The notes under the pieces: model-generated
What the model was told of the DNA's origin: nothing
The model's input: only the letters and a program-made list of their open reading frames with translations
Database searches by the model: none
Shown here: in pieces, positions 34,790 to 43,853 of the stretch
Layout of the letters: each line of letters starts with the position of its first letter
How positions within the stretch are numbered: the first letter of the stretch is position 1
Position numbers and translations under genes: made by a program
NCBI GenBank assembly: GCA_947476065.1
Contig: CANJPG010000002.1
Span: 1 to 64,000, forward strand
Origin: Fidelibacterota bacterium
Lineage (GTDB): Bacteria > Pseudomonadota > Alphaproteobacteria > Rhodospirillales > Rhodospirillaceae
DNA length: 64,000 nt
Reading direction: 5' to 3'

Positions 34790-35749
34790 CTATTTGTGCG
34801 CGGCCCGATACCACGCGATTGTCCGCCTGATTCCATCGGCCAACGATATCGTGGCGTTAAAACCCAAACGGTCTTGTGCCAGCTTGGGTGAAAACGCACG
34901 TTTAGCGATTGTGCTCGGCTTTGAGGAATCGAAGACGAGTTTTGCATCGGCATAACCGTCTGCAGCAAGCGCCGTCTCGATGATATTTCGAACAGTATAC
35001 GTGCGGCCGGCACAGATATTGACGCAGAAGAACGGCTGATCAACGGCAAAGGCCGCGAGTGCGCCGGTGACAAAGTCATCGACAAAAATCAGATCGCGGG
35101 CGTCTTCACCCGTACCCCAAACCGTAATCGGCGCCTGGCGCTCGATAACCCGGCGAATCTGAGCGGCGGTGACATGGGAGCGGTCCCAATCAAACTTGTC
35201 ATCCGGGCCGTAGACATTTGACGGACGCACAACGACGCAAGGCATCGAACGTGCAAGTTTCTCGGCATAGGTGCGGCACAACACTTCAGCGTAGCGCTTC
35301 ATCCAGCCGGCGTGGAAATACACGTCCGGCGGGTCATCTTTGAACATATCGTCTTCGCTGAGCGGCGCGCCATCAAGGGTCGGATAGGCCGCCCCGCTTG
35401 AGAGGAAAAGCACCTTCTTCACGCCCGCCGCATAGGCTGCCTCGAGAAGGTGCGTGTTCATCACGACGTTGGGCGTCACGTGGGCCATTGGCGTCTCGCG
35501 GATCATCTTGGCGCCGGCCGTGTTGGCGGCACAAATGAAGAGGAAATCCACGCTCTCCATCACGCGCGCGCAGGCTGCCGGGTCGCGCAGATCCGCTTGC
35601 TCCCAAGTCATCTCGGGGTGAGTGAATGTCGGCGGTTTGGTGCGCCTAACGCCGCGAACAATCGCCCCCTCCCCCAGCAGGCGCTGCGCGATTGCGCCGC
35701 CTAGAAAACCGCTAGCTCCCGCAACCAGACAGATACGCCCTTTAAACAT
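34790..35749 (-). CDS. NAD(P)-dependent nucleotide-sugar epimerase/reductase (GDP-fucose synthase-like)
   Basis: This is a 319-residue extended short-chain dehydrogenase. The cofactor motif GASGFLGG is at residues 11-18, the Ser segment FLSSGAAYP is present, and the substrate part includes VVRPSNVYGPDDKFD and RDLIFVDDFV. GDP-L-fucose-synthase-like reductases act on 4-keto-6-deoxy sugars, which fits the GDP-heptose genes nearby. Oddly, the active-site helix reads VYFHAGWMKRYAE: Lys151 is at the expected place but the position four residues before it is Ala147, and the nearest Tyr is Tyr144. It is a single-gene minus-strand unit between T2SS genes and the radical SAM gene. Confidence 0.75.
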   Translation of the reverse strand: MFKGRICLVAGASGFLGGAIAQRLLGEGAIVRGVRRTKPPTFTHPEMTWEQADLRDPAACARVMESVDFLFICAANTAGAKMIRETPMAHVTPNVVMNTHLLEAAYAAGVKKVLFLSSGAAYPTLDGAPLSEDDMFKDDPPDVYFHAGWMKRYAEVLCRTYAEKLARSMPCVVVRPSNVYGPDDKFDWDRSHVTAAQIRRVIERQAPITVWGTGEDARDLIFVDDFVTGALAAFAVDQPFFCVNICAGRTYTVRNIIETALAADGYADAKLVFDSSKPSTIAKRAFSPKLAQDRLGFNATISLADGIRRTIAWYRAAHK

Positions 35750-35935
35750 CAGCTTTCCTCTTATTTCCGGGGCTGTTTTAACACGTTATTAGCCTCTCCG
35801 GCAGACCATGGGCCACTGGACGAATCCGCCAATTTCGCCGATTATGTGAGATAGTTAGATCACTTGAGTAGCAGCCCCTGGCGGCACCCTGCAGACAACA
35901 CTATTTGAACCGCCACCTGGCGCAATCTGGAATTC

Positions 35936-37927
35936 ATGATGAGCGGATCGATTGATAAAAAAGTAAATATCGGACTGGTGCAGATCAACAACAGCTTCTC
36001 AGGCCAGAACTACCTGCCCTATTCCGTCGGTCTCCTGCAGGTTTATACGGAAAAGAACGCGCCGAACCCGGAGCGCTTCAACTTCCTTCCGGCCATCTAC
36101 AAGCGCGAGGCTATCGGCAAGGCCGTCGATCACCTGCGCGGCGCCGACATTGTAGGCTTCAGCCTGTATGTCTGGAATCACGAGATCTCTATGGAGATCG
36201 CGCGGCGCCTGAAACTGATCAACCCGAATATTCTGGTGCTGGTCGGCGGGCCACATGTGCCCGATTTCCCCGAAGAGTGGCTGCGCAAGCACAGCTTCGT
36301 CGATGTCGCCGTTCACAACGAAGGCGAGCGCACCTTCCTCGACATTCTAAACACCTATCCCAACAACTCCTGGGGCAATGTCGCCGGCGTCAGTTTCATC
36401 GACCCCAACGGCTCCTATGTGCGCACACCCGCACGCGAACGCTTCAAGGAATTAGACGAGGTTCCCTCGCCCTTCCTGGAAGGCACCTTCGACACCATCA
36501 TGGCCGCCAACACCAACGAGGCTTGGATCGGTCTGTGGGAAACCAACCGTGGCTGCCCGTTCCGCTGCACGTTCTGCGACTGGGGTTCGGCGACCGCCGG
36601 CAAGGTGACCAAGTTCGGCATCGACCGCCTGCTCGCGGAAGCTGATTGGTTTGCCGCCAAGAAGATCGAATATATCTTCTGTTGCGACGCCAACTTCGGC
36701 ATTCAGAAGCGCGACGTCGAGATCGCCGAATACGTCGCCAAGGTGAAAAAAGAAACCGGCTATCCGAACGCGCTCTCGGTACAGAACACTAAGAATGCCA
36801 CGGAACGCGCCTATCTTACCCAGAAAATTCTGTCCGATGCCGGCTTGAACAAGGGCGTTGCGCTGTCGATGCAGAGCGTCGACATGACCACCCTCGAGGC
36901 CATCAAGCGAGACAACATCTCGATCGAGACTTACACTGAGCTGCAAAAGCGCTTCACCATCGACGGCGTGGAAACCTACAGCGATTTGATTCTGGGCCTG
37001 CCCGGTGAGACCTATCAAAGCTTCGTCGCTGGCGTCAGCCGGCTGATCGAAAATGGCCAGCACAACCGCATTCAGTTCAACAACCTGTCGATCCTTCCCA
37101 ACGCCGAGATGGGCAGCCCGATCTACCGCGAGAAGTACGGCATCAAGACCGTCCGATCCGAGATCATCAACATCCACGGCGAACGCATCGTGCTCGACGA
37201 CGATATGCCGGAATTCCAAGATCTGGTGATTTGCACCGCGTCGACGCCGCTCGCCGAGTGGCGCCGCACGCGCGCGTTCGGCTGGATGACGGCCTTCCTG
37301 CACTTCGACAAGCTGATGCAGATTCCCCTGATGGTGCTGCATGAAAGCACCTCCATCAGCTACGGCGAGCTGATCGAATCTTTTATCAACGTCGATGCCA
37401 AGGAATATCCCCTGATCGCCGAAATCCGCGACTTCTTCCTCAAAGAAGCCAAGTCCATCCAAGACGGCGGGCCCGAGTATGTCTATTCCAAGGAATACCT
37501 CGGTATCTATTGGCCGGCCGACGAATACATGTTCATCCGCCTGTCGGTCGAAGGGCGCCTCAAGGACCTTTATGAAGAAGGCGGCCGTCTGCTGCGCAGC
37601 CATCTGCCGGCCGATGCCGACAAGCTAACCCACGACACGCTGTCGGACGCGCTGAAACTCAACCTCGCCCTAATCAAGCAGCCCTTCGTCAGTACCGATA
37701 TCAGCGTCGATCTGGATCATGACCTGATCACTTTCTACAACGGCGTGCGCACGGGGCGCATGGTGCCCATCACGCGCAAACCCACGACCGTTCACATCAA
37801 CCGCGCCGCGGCGCACTACGACGATCTGCAGCGTTGGGCCCGTGAAGTGGTGTGGTGGGGCAACAAAAAAGGCGCCTACCTCTATACCAACCGGGTTGTT
37901 GAACGGCAGCTCGCCGGTCACTACTAA
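35936..37927 (+). CDS. B12-binding-domain radical SAM protein
   Basis: This 663-residue enzyme has an N-terminal cobalamin-binding-like Rossmann domain (about 10-150; VLVGGPHVPDFPEEW is typical). The radical SAM core carries C207-x3-C211-x2-C214 (RGCPFRCTFCDWG) for the [4Fe-4S] cluster. A C-terminal helical extension of about 250 residues follows. The usual His of the DxHxxG cobalamin motif is not obvious, so B12 binding is uncertain. Members methylate unactivated carbons or do other radical chemistry, often in sugar or lipid pathways. The aldo/keto reductase gene follows 33 bp downstream. The substrate is unknown. Confidence 0.82.
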   Translation: MMSGSIDKKVNIGLVQINNSFSGQNYLPYSVGLLQVYTEKNAPNPERFNFLPAIYKREAIGKAVDHLRGADIVGFSLYVWNHEISMEIARRLKLINPNILVLVGGPHVPDFPEEWLRKHSFVDVAVHNEGERTFLDILNTYPNNSWGNVAGVSFIDPNGSYVRTPARERFKELDEVPSPFLEGTFDTIMAANTNEAWIGLWETNRGCPFRCTFCDWGSATAGKVTKFGIDRLLAEADWFAAKKIEYIFCCDANFGIQKRDVEIAEYVAKVKKETGYPNALSVQNTKNATERAYLTQKILSDAGLNKGVALSMQSVDMTTLEAIKRDNISIETYTELQKRFTIDGVETYSDLILGLPGETYQSFVAGVSRLIENGQHNRIQFNNLSILPNAEMGSPIYREKYGIKTVRSEIINIHGERIVLDDDMPEFQDLVICTASTPLAEWRRTRAFGWMTAFLHFDKLMQIPLMVLHESTSISYGELIESFINVDAKEYPLIAEIRDFFLKEAKSIQDGGPEYVYSKEYLGIYWPADEYMFIRLSVEGRLKDLYEEGGRLLRSHLPADADKLTHDTLSDALKLNLALIKQPFVSTDISVDLDHDLITFYNGVRTGRMVPITRKPTTVHINRAAAHYDDLQRWAREVVWWGNKKGAYLYTNRVVERQLAGHY

Positions 37928-37960
37928 CGGCGCCATTCCAAGCATTCATGCGAGGTCGTC

Positions 37961-38962
37961 GTGAGACGCCGCCGGCTAGGCCATACCGACATTGAAGTCT
38001 CAGTGCTGGCTTTCGGCGCCTGGGGCATTGGTGGGCGCACGGATGGCCCTACGTCATATGGCGATACGGACGATGCGGTTTCCCTGCGGGCCCTGCGCCA
38101 CGCGTTGGCCTTGGGCATCACCTTCTTCGACACCTCCAATGTCTACGGCGCGGGTCATAGCGAGAGCCTGATCGGGCGCGCCTTTTCCGGCGAGCGCAGC
38201 TCGGTCGTGATCGCGACAAAGGTCGGCTGGCCGTCCTATACCGGACCGTCGGACTTTTCGCCTGCGGGTCTAACGGCATCCCTGGATGGCAGCCTGCAGC
38301 GCTTGCAGACCGATTACCTCGATCTGCTGCAATTGCACAATCCGCCGTTCGACTGGTTGCAGACGCGTCCAGACATTCTAGAGACGCTGCGGCAGATGGT
38401 CGCCAAAGGCAAAGTTCGGGCCATTGGTGTTTCGGTTCGCTCGCCCGAGGAGGCACAGGCCCTCGTAGGCCATCCTGATTTGACAGCCCTGCAGGCCAAC
38501 TTCAACATGATGGATACCCGCGTCGCGCGGAGCGGGCTCTTGGCCGGCTTGGCATCCCATGGGCAAAGCCTGCTCGCACGCACGCCGCTGTGTTTTGGGT
38601 TTCTCTCGGGCCTCATCCGCCGCGACACGGTTTTTGCGGCGGGCGATCATCGCGCGGCGTGGTCACCTGAGCAACGTGCCAGATGGATCGAGGGCAGTGA
38701 ACAGCTTGCCGCAATGGTTGAACGCCACGGCTGCGGTCCGCTCTACGAATCGGCGCTGCGCTTCTGCATTTCTGTGCCGGGAATCGCCGCGGTGCTGTCG
38801 GGCATGCTGACCGAGGCAGAGGTGTCGCAAAATGCCCACGCCATCGATAAAGGCCCACTGCCGGATAACCTCGTGGCGGAAATCCTGGCACTGCACGACG
38901 AGATGAGTTTCTTTATTTCGCCGAGCCCGGCGGCATCGGCGGATATTCTTGTCAAAAAGTAG
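37961..38962 (+). CDS. Aldo/keto reductase
   Basis: This is a 333-residue (alpha/beta)8 NADPH reductase. It begins RRRRLGHTDIEVSVLAFGAWGIGG; the tetrad residues are recognisable as Asp in FFDTSNVYGAGHSE (D and Tyr), Lys in VIATKVGW and His in LLQLHNPP. RAIGVSVRSPEEA is the usual strand-6 segment. The start is GTG, since no ATG is available in frame. It probably reduces a sugar-derived ketone or aldehyde in the same pathway as the radical SAM gene. It converges with the SDR gene 6 bp away. Confidence 0.85.
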   Translation: MRRRRLGHTDIEVSVLAFGAWGIGGRTDGPTSYGDTDDAVSLRALRHALALGITFFDTSNVYGAGHSESLIGRAFSGERSSVVIATKVGWPSYTGPSDFSPAGLTASLDGSLQRLQTDYLDLLQLHNPPFDWLQTRPDILETLRQMVAKGKVRAIGVSVRSPEEAQALVGHPDLTALQANFNMMDTRVARSGLLAGLASHGQSLLARTPLCFGFLSGLIRRDTVFAAGDHRAAWSPEQRARWIEGSEQLAAMVERHGCGPLYESALRFCISVPGIAAVLSGMLTEAEVSQNAHAIDKGPLPDNLVAEILALHDEMSFFISPSPAASADILVKK

Positions 38963-38968
38963 AAGCTT

Positions 38969-39751
38969 CTAGAACGCGCGACTCTCCCCGCCGTCGACGG
39001 CAATGGCGGCGCCATTCACCAGGCTTGCCGCCTTGGAACATACGAAGGCAATTACCGCCGCCACTTCTTCGGGCGTGCCAAGACGTCCCAACGGACATTC
39101 CTGGGCGACGTATTTCTTGTAGCCCTCGGGGTCGCGTTTCATTTCCTCTTCCCAGCCGGTATTTGGAATCATGATGTTGCCAGGGGCCACGCTGTTGAAG
39201 GTGATGCCGTCGCCCGCCAGGTCATGGTTCATGCCCAGCGTCTTCATCATGCTCGTCTGAGCGGCCTTGGCCATATTGAACCATGGCCGTCCGCCGCCTT
39301 CGCGCCCAAGGCGCGAGGTGACCGTTACCACGCGGCCCCACTTTTGTTTGCGCATGACGGGCAGCAGCCGCATCGTGAAGCGCACTGCGGCGAGGGCGTT
39401 CTTTTCGTAGACTTCAATCCAGACTTTTTCGTCGGTGTCCTCAACCTGTGGCTTGCCCCAGCGGCCGCCGCCGCCGACGTTGTTGACGAGGATGTCCACA
39501 CCGCCCCAAGCCGCGAGGATTTGGTCGCAAAAGGCGTTAATGGCGGGACCTGAATGGACGTCGCAGACATCAGTGATGAGGCGGCGTCCAAAGGGCTTTA
39601 GAATTTGGGCGGCTTCGGACAGGCGCTCGCTGCTGCGCGAGCAGATCGCGACGTCGCAGCCCTCAGCGGCAAACGCTTCTGCCGTCGCCAGCCCAATGCC
39701 GTGGCTTCCTCCGGTGATAAGTGCCCGTTTTCCGGTGAGGCCAAGATCCAT
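38969..39751 (-). CDS. SDR-family protein with Phe in place of the catalytic Tyr
   Basis: This is a 260-residue classical short-chain dehydrogenase fold: cofactor motif TGGSHGIG (residues 14-21), NNVGGGGRWG (NNAG-like), and the C-terminal ALVNGAAIAVDGGESRAF typical of FabG-like enzymes. The active-site helix reads GGRPWFNMAKAAQ, so the Y-x3-K motif is F158-x3-K162; Ser146 is present. Known SDRs need that Tyr as general acid/base, so this one may be impaired, act differently or serve as a binding protein. It is the last gene of the minus-strand glycan operon. Confidence 0.82.
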   Translation of the reverse strand: MDLGLTGKRALITGGSHGIGLATAEAFAAEGCDVAICSRSSERLSEAAQILKPFGRRLITDVCDVHSGPAINAFCDQILAAWGGVDILVNNVGGGGRWGKPQVEDTDEKVWIEVYEKNALAAVRFTMRLLPVMRKQKWGRVVTVTSRLGREGGGRPWFNMAKAAQTSMMKTLGMNHDLAGDGITFNSVAPGNIMIPNTGWEEEMKRDPEGYKKYVAQECPLGRLGTPEEVAAVIAFVCSKAASLVNGAAIAVDGGESRAF

Positions 39752-39760
39752 GTCGCGGCC

Positions 39761-40690
39761 TTAAACCGGACGCCAGATGGTCTGTGAGTAGCCTTCCAGC
39801 ACGAGGCTGCCAAAGAAGGCGCGTTTGGTCTTGAGAATTTCGACCTTGCCCTCGTCCTTCAATTTCATCAGACGCGGATGATAGCCGCGCCAGAAGTTGC
39901 GGAGCTCATGGGCGGTGATCGCCAGATGGTCGATCAGCGAGTTGGGATCATACCAGTCATAGGTAGGCTCAACGTGCACCACCAAAGCCGGGCGCTTTTT
40001 CATCAGAAATTCAAGGAATTTGGCGTTGTTCTCGCCGGTCTGCTCGAGCGCCCCGACCGTAACGACCACCGAATTCTTGGGGATTTCGATGCTGTAGTCC
40101 GGATTGAAGAAGTCGAACAGATGGCCGTGGGTCTTCAAACCCTTCACCTTGCGCAGGCTTTCGACGATCTCCACGGACGGCTCGGCCCAATCGAGGCCGT
40201 GCACGGTGGCCGCGGGATACAGCTCAGCCAGACGGGCGACATTGAAGCCCGAGCCGCAGCCGAATTCAAAAATGTGATCAAAGCCCTTGAAGAAAGTCAG
40301 GAACAGCCACTCGCGGAAAACTTCGTACCAGTGCTTTTCAAAGAACGGGTCTTCGGTCTTCACGAAGTCGCCGAACAGGCGAACCGGCATGTTGGGGCGG
40401 ATATACTTCGGCAGCAGCGCGTCGAGATCGCCCGAGGACTGCTGGAAACCCTTGAGGTTTTCGCCCCAGCCTTCGATCCAGCGCTTTTTATCGCCGTCGG
40501 TCACGAAGGAGAACTGGCGGTCGCGGATGCGGCGCAGGAAATCCAGGATGATCTGGTCGCGCTCGGGCGTCGGGTACGGCGCATAGCCCCAGGTACCCTT
40601 GTTGATCATGTCGACGCAGACCTGCGGCATGGTGGACGCGTCGATGCCGAACAGATCGGCGAATTCCTTGAGGGTCAGACGAGAGGTCAC
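39761..40690 (-). CDS. Class I SAM-dependent methyltransferase
   Basis: This 309-residue protein has motif I EFGCGSGFN near residue 145, followed by the acidic-end strand VHGLDWAEPS. An N-terminal helical extension of about 130 residues precedes the Rossmann domain. It lies 9 bp after the SDR in the same direction and downstream of the two E1 pairs. The substrate is probably a sugar or sugar-derived acid, judging from neighbours only. Confidence 0.78.
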   Translation of the reverse strand: MTSRLTLKEFADLFGIDASTMPQVCVDMINKGTWGYAPYPTPERDQIILDFLRRIRDRQFSFVTDGDKKRWIEGWGENLKGFQQSSGDLDALLPKYIRPNMPVRLFGDFVKTEDPFFEKHWYEVFREWLFLTFFKGFDHIFEFGCGSGFNVARLAELYPAATVHGLDWAEPSVEIVESLRKVKGLKTHGHLFDFFNPDYSIEIPKNSVVVTVGALEQTGENNAKFLEFLMKKRPALVVHVEPTYDWYDPNSLIDHLAITAHELRNFWRGYHPRLMKLKDEGKVEILKTKRAFFGSLVLEGYSQTIWRPV

Positions 40691-40730
40691 GAAGCACCAG
40701 TTCCTTCTTTAAAGGCAGCAATGGTCCGGC

Positions 40731-41771
40731 TTACAGGGGCCCGCGGAAACGCCGCTCGTGGCTGAAGAAGTCTACGCCGCTTAAGTCCATCGGCGCACGC
40801 TGCAGCATCTTCTCGGCCATCCGCACAATTGTCTCGGCATTGGGATAGAAATGGTTCTCAAGGGTACGCACGGTGGGGCACGGCGTGGGCGCAAAGCCGA
40901 CGCGCTCGATCGGCTGTTTCAGCCTGCCGAAACAGGCAACGCCCACGTCAGCGGCGATCTCGGCGCTGAGGCCGGAATTGAGCCAGTCGTAATCGGCAAT
41001 GAGCAGACGACCGGTCTTTTTGACCGAAGCGATGATCGGCGCCATATCCATAGGCGCCAACGTGCGTGGGTCGATGACCTCGACGTTGATGCCCACACCG
41101 GCCAAAATTTTTGCGGCATGCACGGCCTCGATAACCATCCAGGATGTCGCAACAATCGTCAGGTCGGAGCCCTCGCGCAAAGTCTGCGCAACGCCAATTG
41201 GCGTCTCGTAGGATTCCTCGGGAACGTCGTCTTCGATCCAGTGCAGCCAACGGTGTTCCAGGAACACCACCGGGTTATTGTCGCGAATCGCGGCCGCCAG
41301 CAGGCCTTTGCCGTCGCGCGGCGTTGCGGGCGCCACCACCTTCAAACCGGGAATGTGCGTAAAGTAGTTGAACAGGCTTTTGCTGTGCTGCGCGCCCTGT
41401 CCCCAGCCGCGGCCGATGATGGCGCGGATGACAATGGGCACCGGCGTATGACCGCCAGTCATATAGTTGTGGCAGGAAATCATATTGACGAGTTGATTCA
41501 TCGCCAACAAAAGGAAATCAGTGCGGATGTGGATATGAACCGGGCGCAGGCCCTTAAGCGCTGCGCCCAGGGCAAAGCCGGTCATAATGTCTTCGCTGAG
41601 GGGCGTGTCGAAGCAGCGCTGCGGGCCGAACTTTTCGCCGAGGCCGACGGTCGTGCCAAAAATGCCCTTAAAATCGGGAACTCCGATGCCGTAGACGATC
41701 ACCGACGGGTCCCGCTCCATTTCCTGGAACAGGCATTCCCGAATGGCTTCCGCGAAACTAAGGCGCCTCAT
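40731..41771 (-). CDS. Thiamine-diphosphate E1 beta subunit, pair 2
   Basis: This is a 346-residue protein of the pyruvate/2-oxoacid dehydrogenase E1-beta family. Pyrimidine-domain features include FDTPLSEDIMTGFALGAAL with the conserved Glu that activates thiamine diphosphate, GRGWGQGAQHSKSL and HIPGLKVVAP, plus a transketolase C-terminal domain (DLTIVATSWMV, EVIDPRTLAPMD). The start at 41771 matches the alignment with the sister protein; it overlaps its alpha partner by 14 bp. No E2 or E3 gene is present, so it is likely a stand-alone E1 acting on a non-lipoyl acceptor. Confidence 0.85.
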   Translation of the reverse strand: MRRLSFAEAIRECLFQEMERDPSVIVYGIGVPDFKGIFGTTVGLGEKFGPQRCFDTPLSEDIMTGFALGAALKGLRPVHIHIRTDFLLLAMNQLVNMISCHNYMTGGHTPVPIVIRAIIGRGWGQGAQHSKSLFNYFTHIPGLKVVAPATPRDGKGLLAAAIRDNNPVVFLEHRWLHWIEDDVPEESYETPIGVAQTLREGSDLTIVATSWMVIEAVHAAKILAGVGINVEVIDPRTLAPMDMAPIIASVKKTGRLLIADYDWLNSGLSAEIAADVGVACFGRLKQPIERVGFAPTPCPTVRTLENHFYPNAETIVRMAEKMLQRAPMDLSGVDFFSHERRFRGPL

Positions 41772-42750
41772 AGAACACCCCGTAATAGAGTTGTTGGGGG
41801 GTAGGGTGTGCGGCGGCCTTGGCAGCGGCGACACTGGCGAGGATGGCCGCGTTGATCTCGTTTTCCACCGCCACGACGTCTTTTTCGGCGAGGCCATTGG
41901 CCAGCAGGCGCGCACGCTGCAGCGCCACGCAGTCGCGGCCTTTCCAATAAGCGTCCTCTTCGGCGCGGCGATAAGGTGCGTCCGAGTCCATCGTCGTACC
42001 GCACGGTTCCAGATAGCGGTAAGTCTTGACGTTCAGGAAAGCCGGCGTACCCATGGCAATGATCTGCGCGATGGCGGACCTGGTCATCGCGTAAATGCTT
42101 TCGACATCGTTGGTGTCGTCTTCATAGACTGAGCACCGGTATTTCTTGACGACTTCCACTAGCGAATTAAAGCCCTGGCGGTGGGATTTGCGCGTGTGTA
42201 CGGCGAGATCGTTGTCCTCGCAGACGAACATCATCGGCAGGCCCATGGCGCAGGAGACGTTGAGGGATTCCCAGAACACGCCTTCATCAGTGGCACCGTC
42301 GCCAAAAAAAGCCGCGGCGATGCGCCCGGGCGAGTTCTGCTTGTTGGCAAAGGCTGCGCCGACGGCAACAGGGATGCCCGCGGCGACAATTCCCGTTGAG
42401 CCGAGCATCCCCTTGGGAATGTCGGCCAGATGCATCGAGCCGCTTTTGCCATCGGCCGTGCCGTTCACGCGGCCGTGCAGTTCGCCGAAAAAGGAGCCGT
42501 GGTCTTCGGTCTGCGCGAGATAGGTCGCGTGACTGCGGTAACTGGCAACGACGTCGCCGTTATTGCCGAGCGCGCGGCAGACACCCACCGCCACGGCTTC
42601 CTGGCCCATGGACATATGCATGGGCGTCTTCATTTCGTCGTCGGGATAGATCCGGACGATGGTTTCCTCGCAACGCCGTGTCATAAACAGCGTCTTGTAG
42701 AGGGACAGCGATAATGCTGCTGAATTCGACGATGGTGCCGGAGTGTTCAT
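41758..42750 (-). CDS. Thiamine-diphosphate E1 alpha subunit, pair 2
   Basis: This 330-residue E1-alpha-like protein has ThDP/Mg2+ motif GDGATDEG near residue 149, ending in EDND where the usual motif has ENN; the first Asn is Asp here, the second Asn is kept. SGKSGSMHLAD (phosphorylation-loop equivalent, unphosphorylated in bacteria) and SYRSHATYLA are typical. It follows the first E1-beta by 12 bp. Its partner is the overlapping downstream beta gene. Confidence 0.85.
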   Translation of the reverse strand: MNTPAPSSNSAALSLSLYKTLFMTRRCEETIVRIYPDDEMKTPMHMSMGQEAVAVGVCRALGNNGDVVASYRSHATYLAQTEDHGSFFGELHGRVNGTADGKSGSMHLADIPKGMLGSTGIVAAGIPVAVGAAFANKQNSPGRIAAAFFGDGATDEGVFWESLNVSCAMGLPMMFVCEDNDLAVHTRKSHRQGFNSLVEVVKKYRCSVYEDDTNDVESIYAMTRSAIAQIIAMGTPAFLNVKTYRYLEPCGTTMDSDAPYRRAEEDAYWKGRDCVALQRARLLANGLAEKDVVAVENEINAAILASVAAAKAAAHPTPQQLYYGVFYEAP

Positions 42751-42762
42751 CGGATTGAATCT

Positions 42763-43839
42763 TTAAAACGGGCCCTTGAAGCGTTTGTACACATCGGCCA
42801 TCGACCGCTCATGCGGCAGCTCTATGCCGTGATCGGCCTTCCCGCGCACGAGCTTGGCGATACTATCGGTCAAAGTCGTAAGGTTTGGATAGTAGATATC
42901 TTCCAGCGATTTAGCCGTGGGGCAGGGTGCCGCGGCCATGCCGAGGGTGACTACCGGCGCCTTGAGCGCGCCAGGGTCCCGTTCGCAGACGATGCGGCAG
43001 ATTTCAGCACCCACGCCGTAGGGCTGCCAGCTGGTATCGGCCACCAGGAGCCTGCCGGTGCGGCCCACACTCTCCATGATCACGTTGGCGTCGATATGCG
43101 AGACGCAGTGCAGATCAATGACGTCACAGGAAACGCCCCGGTCGGCCAGCCAGTCGGCGGCACGGCGGGCTTCCAGGCTCATGATCGATGTGCTGACGAC
43201 GGTTACGTCGTTGCCCTTGCGCACGCGGCGCTGGGAGAACGGGGTCTTACCCAAAACCGTCGGCTCATGGTCGCGCTCGAAGGTCAGGTCGTACATCAGA
43301 CGGTGTTCGAGGCTGATAACCGGACCCCGGTGATGCTGCACGGCATGGGCATAGCTATCGACGATGGCGCCCGAACTCGCGGGCATAATGACCCTCAGGC
43401 CGGGAATATGCGCGAACAACGACTGCAAACTCTGGCTGTGCTGCGCACCCTGACCCCAGGAACGGCCGATAACCAGACGCACCAGCATCGGCACATCGAA
43501 CAAGCCGCCGAACATGTATTTGTACTTGGCGGCCAGATTGATGATCTGGTTCATCGCCAGCAGAACAAAGTCGGCGCGGATATGGATATTGATCGGATAG
43601 GCGCCGTTCAGCGCCGCGCCAATGCATATGCCGGTCACGCCTTCTTCCGCCAGCGGCACTTCGATCATGCGGTTCTTGCCGAATTTCTCGCCAAGACCGG
43701 TAGTGGTGCCGAAGATGCCCTTGTGGTCGTTCACGCCCTGGCCGAAGACCAGCGTATTGGGCAACGCCATGGCGTCGTGCATCGCTTTGAACAAAGCTTC
43801 GCGGTAACTAAGGGCCGTCGGTTGTGCCTGATGTGTCAT
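42763..43839 (-). CDS. Thiamine-diphosphate E1 beta subunit, pair 1
   Basis: This 358-residue E1-beta has EVPLAEEGVTGICIGAAL with the catalytic Glu, GRSWGQGAQHSQSL, HIPGLRVIMP and a C-terminal transketolase domain with VTVVSTSIMS and CDVIDLHCVSHID. Pair 1 and pair 2 betas share INIHIRADF/VHIHIRTDF where classical E1-beta subunits have a Glu-rich strand, so both belong to one divergent subfamily. It starts 14 bp after the alpha subunit of pair 1. Confidence 0.85.
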   Translation of the reverse strand: MTHQAQPTALSYREALFKAMHDAMALPNTLVFGQGVNDHKGIFGTTTGLGEKFGKNRMIEVPLAEEGVTGICIGAALNGAYPINIHIRADFVLLAMNQIINLAAKYKYMFGGLFDVPMLVRLVIGRSWGQGAQHSQSLQSLFAHIPGLRVIMPASSGAIVDSYAHAVQHHRGPVISLEHRLMYDLTFERDHEPTVLGKTPFSQRRVRKGNDVTVVSTSIMSLEARRAADWLADRGVSCDVIDLHCVSHIDANVIMESVGRTGRLLVADTSWQPYGVGAEICRIVCERDPGALKAPVVTLGMAAAPCPTAKSLEDIYYPNLTTLTDSIAKLVRGKADHGIELPHERSMADVYKRFKGPF

Positions 43840-43853
43840 GTGCGTGCGGCTTC

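Noticed and set aside
36452-37603. 383-codon minus-strand frame over the radical SAM gene
   Set aside because: It is antisense to a clear enzyme with CxxxCxxC motif; the composition is typical of a GC-rich shadow.
38955-38975. Palindrome TAGAAGCTTCTA between the aldo/keto reductase and SDR genes as a terminator
   Set aside because: It has no loop and no T-run, so it cannot form a rho-independent terminator hairpin.
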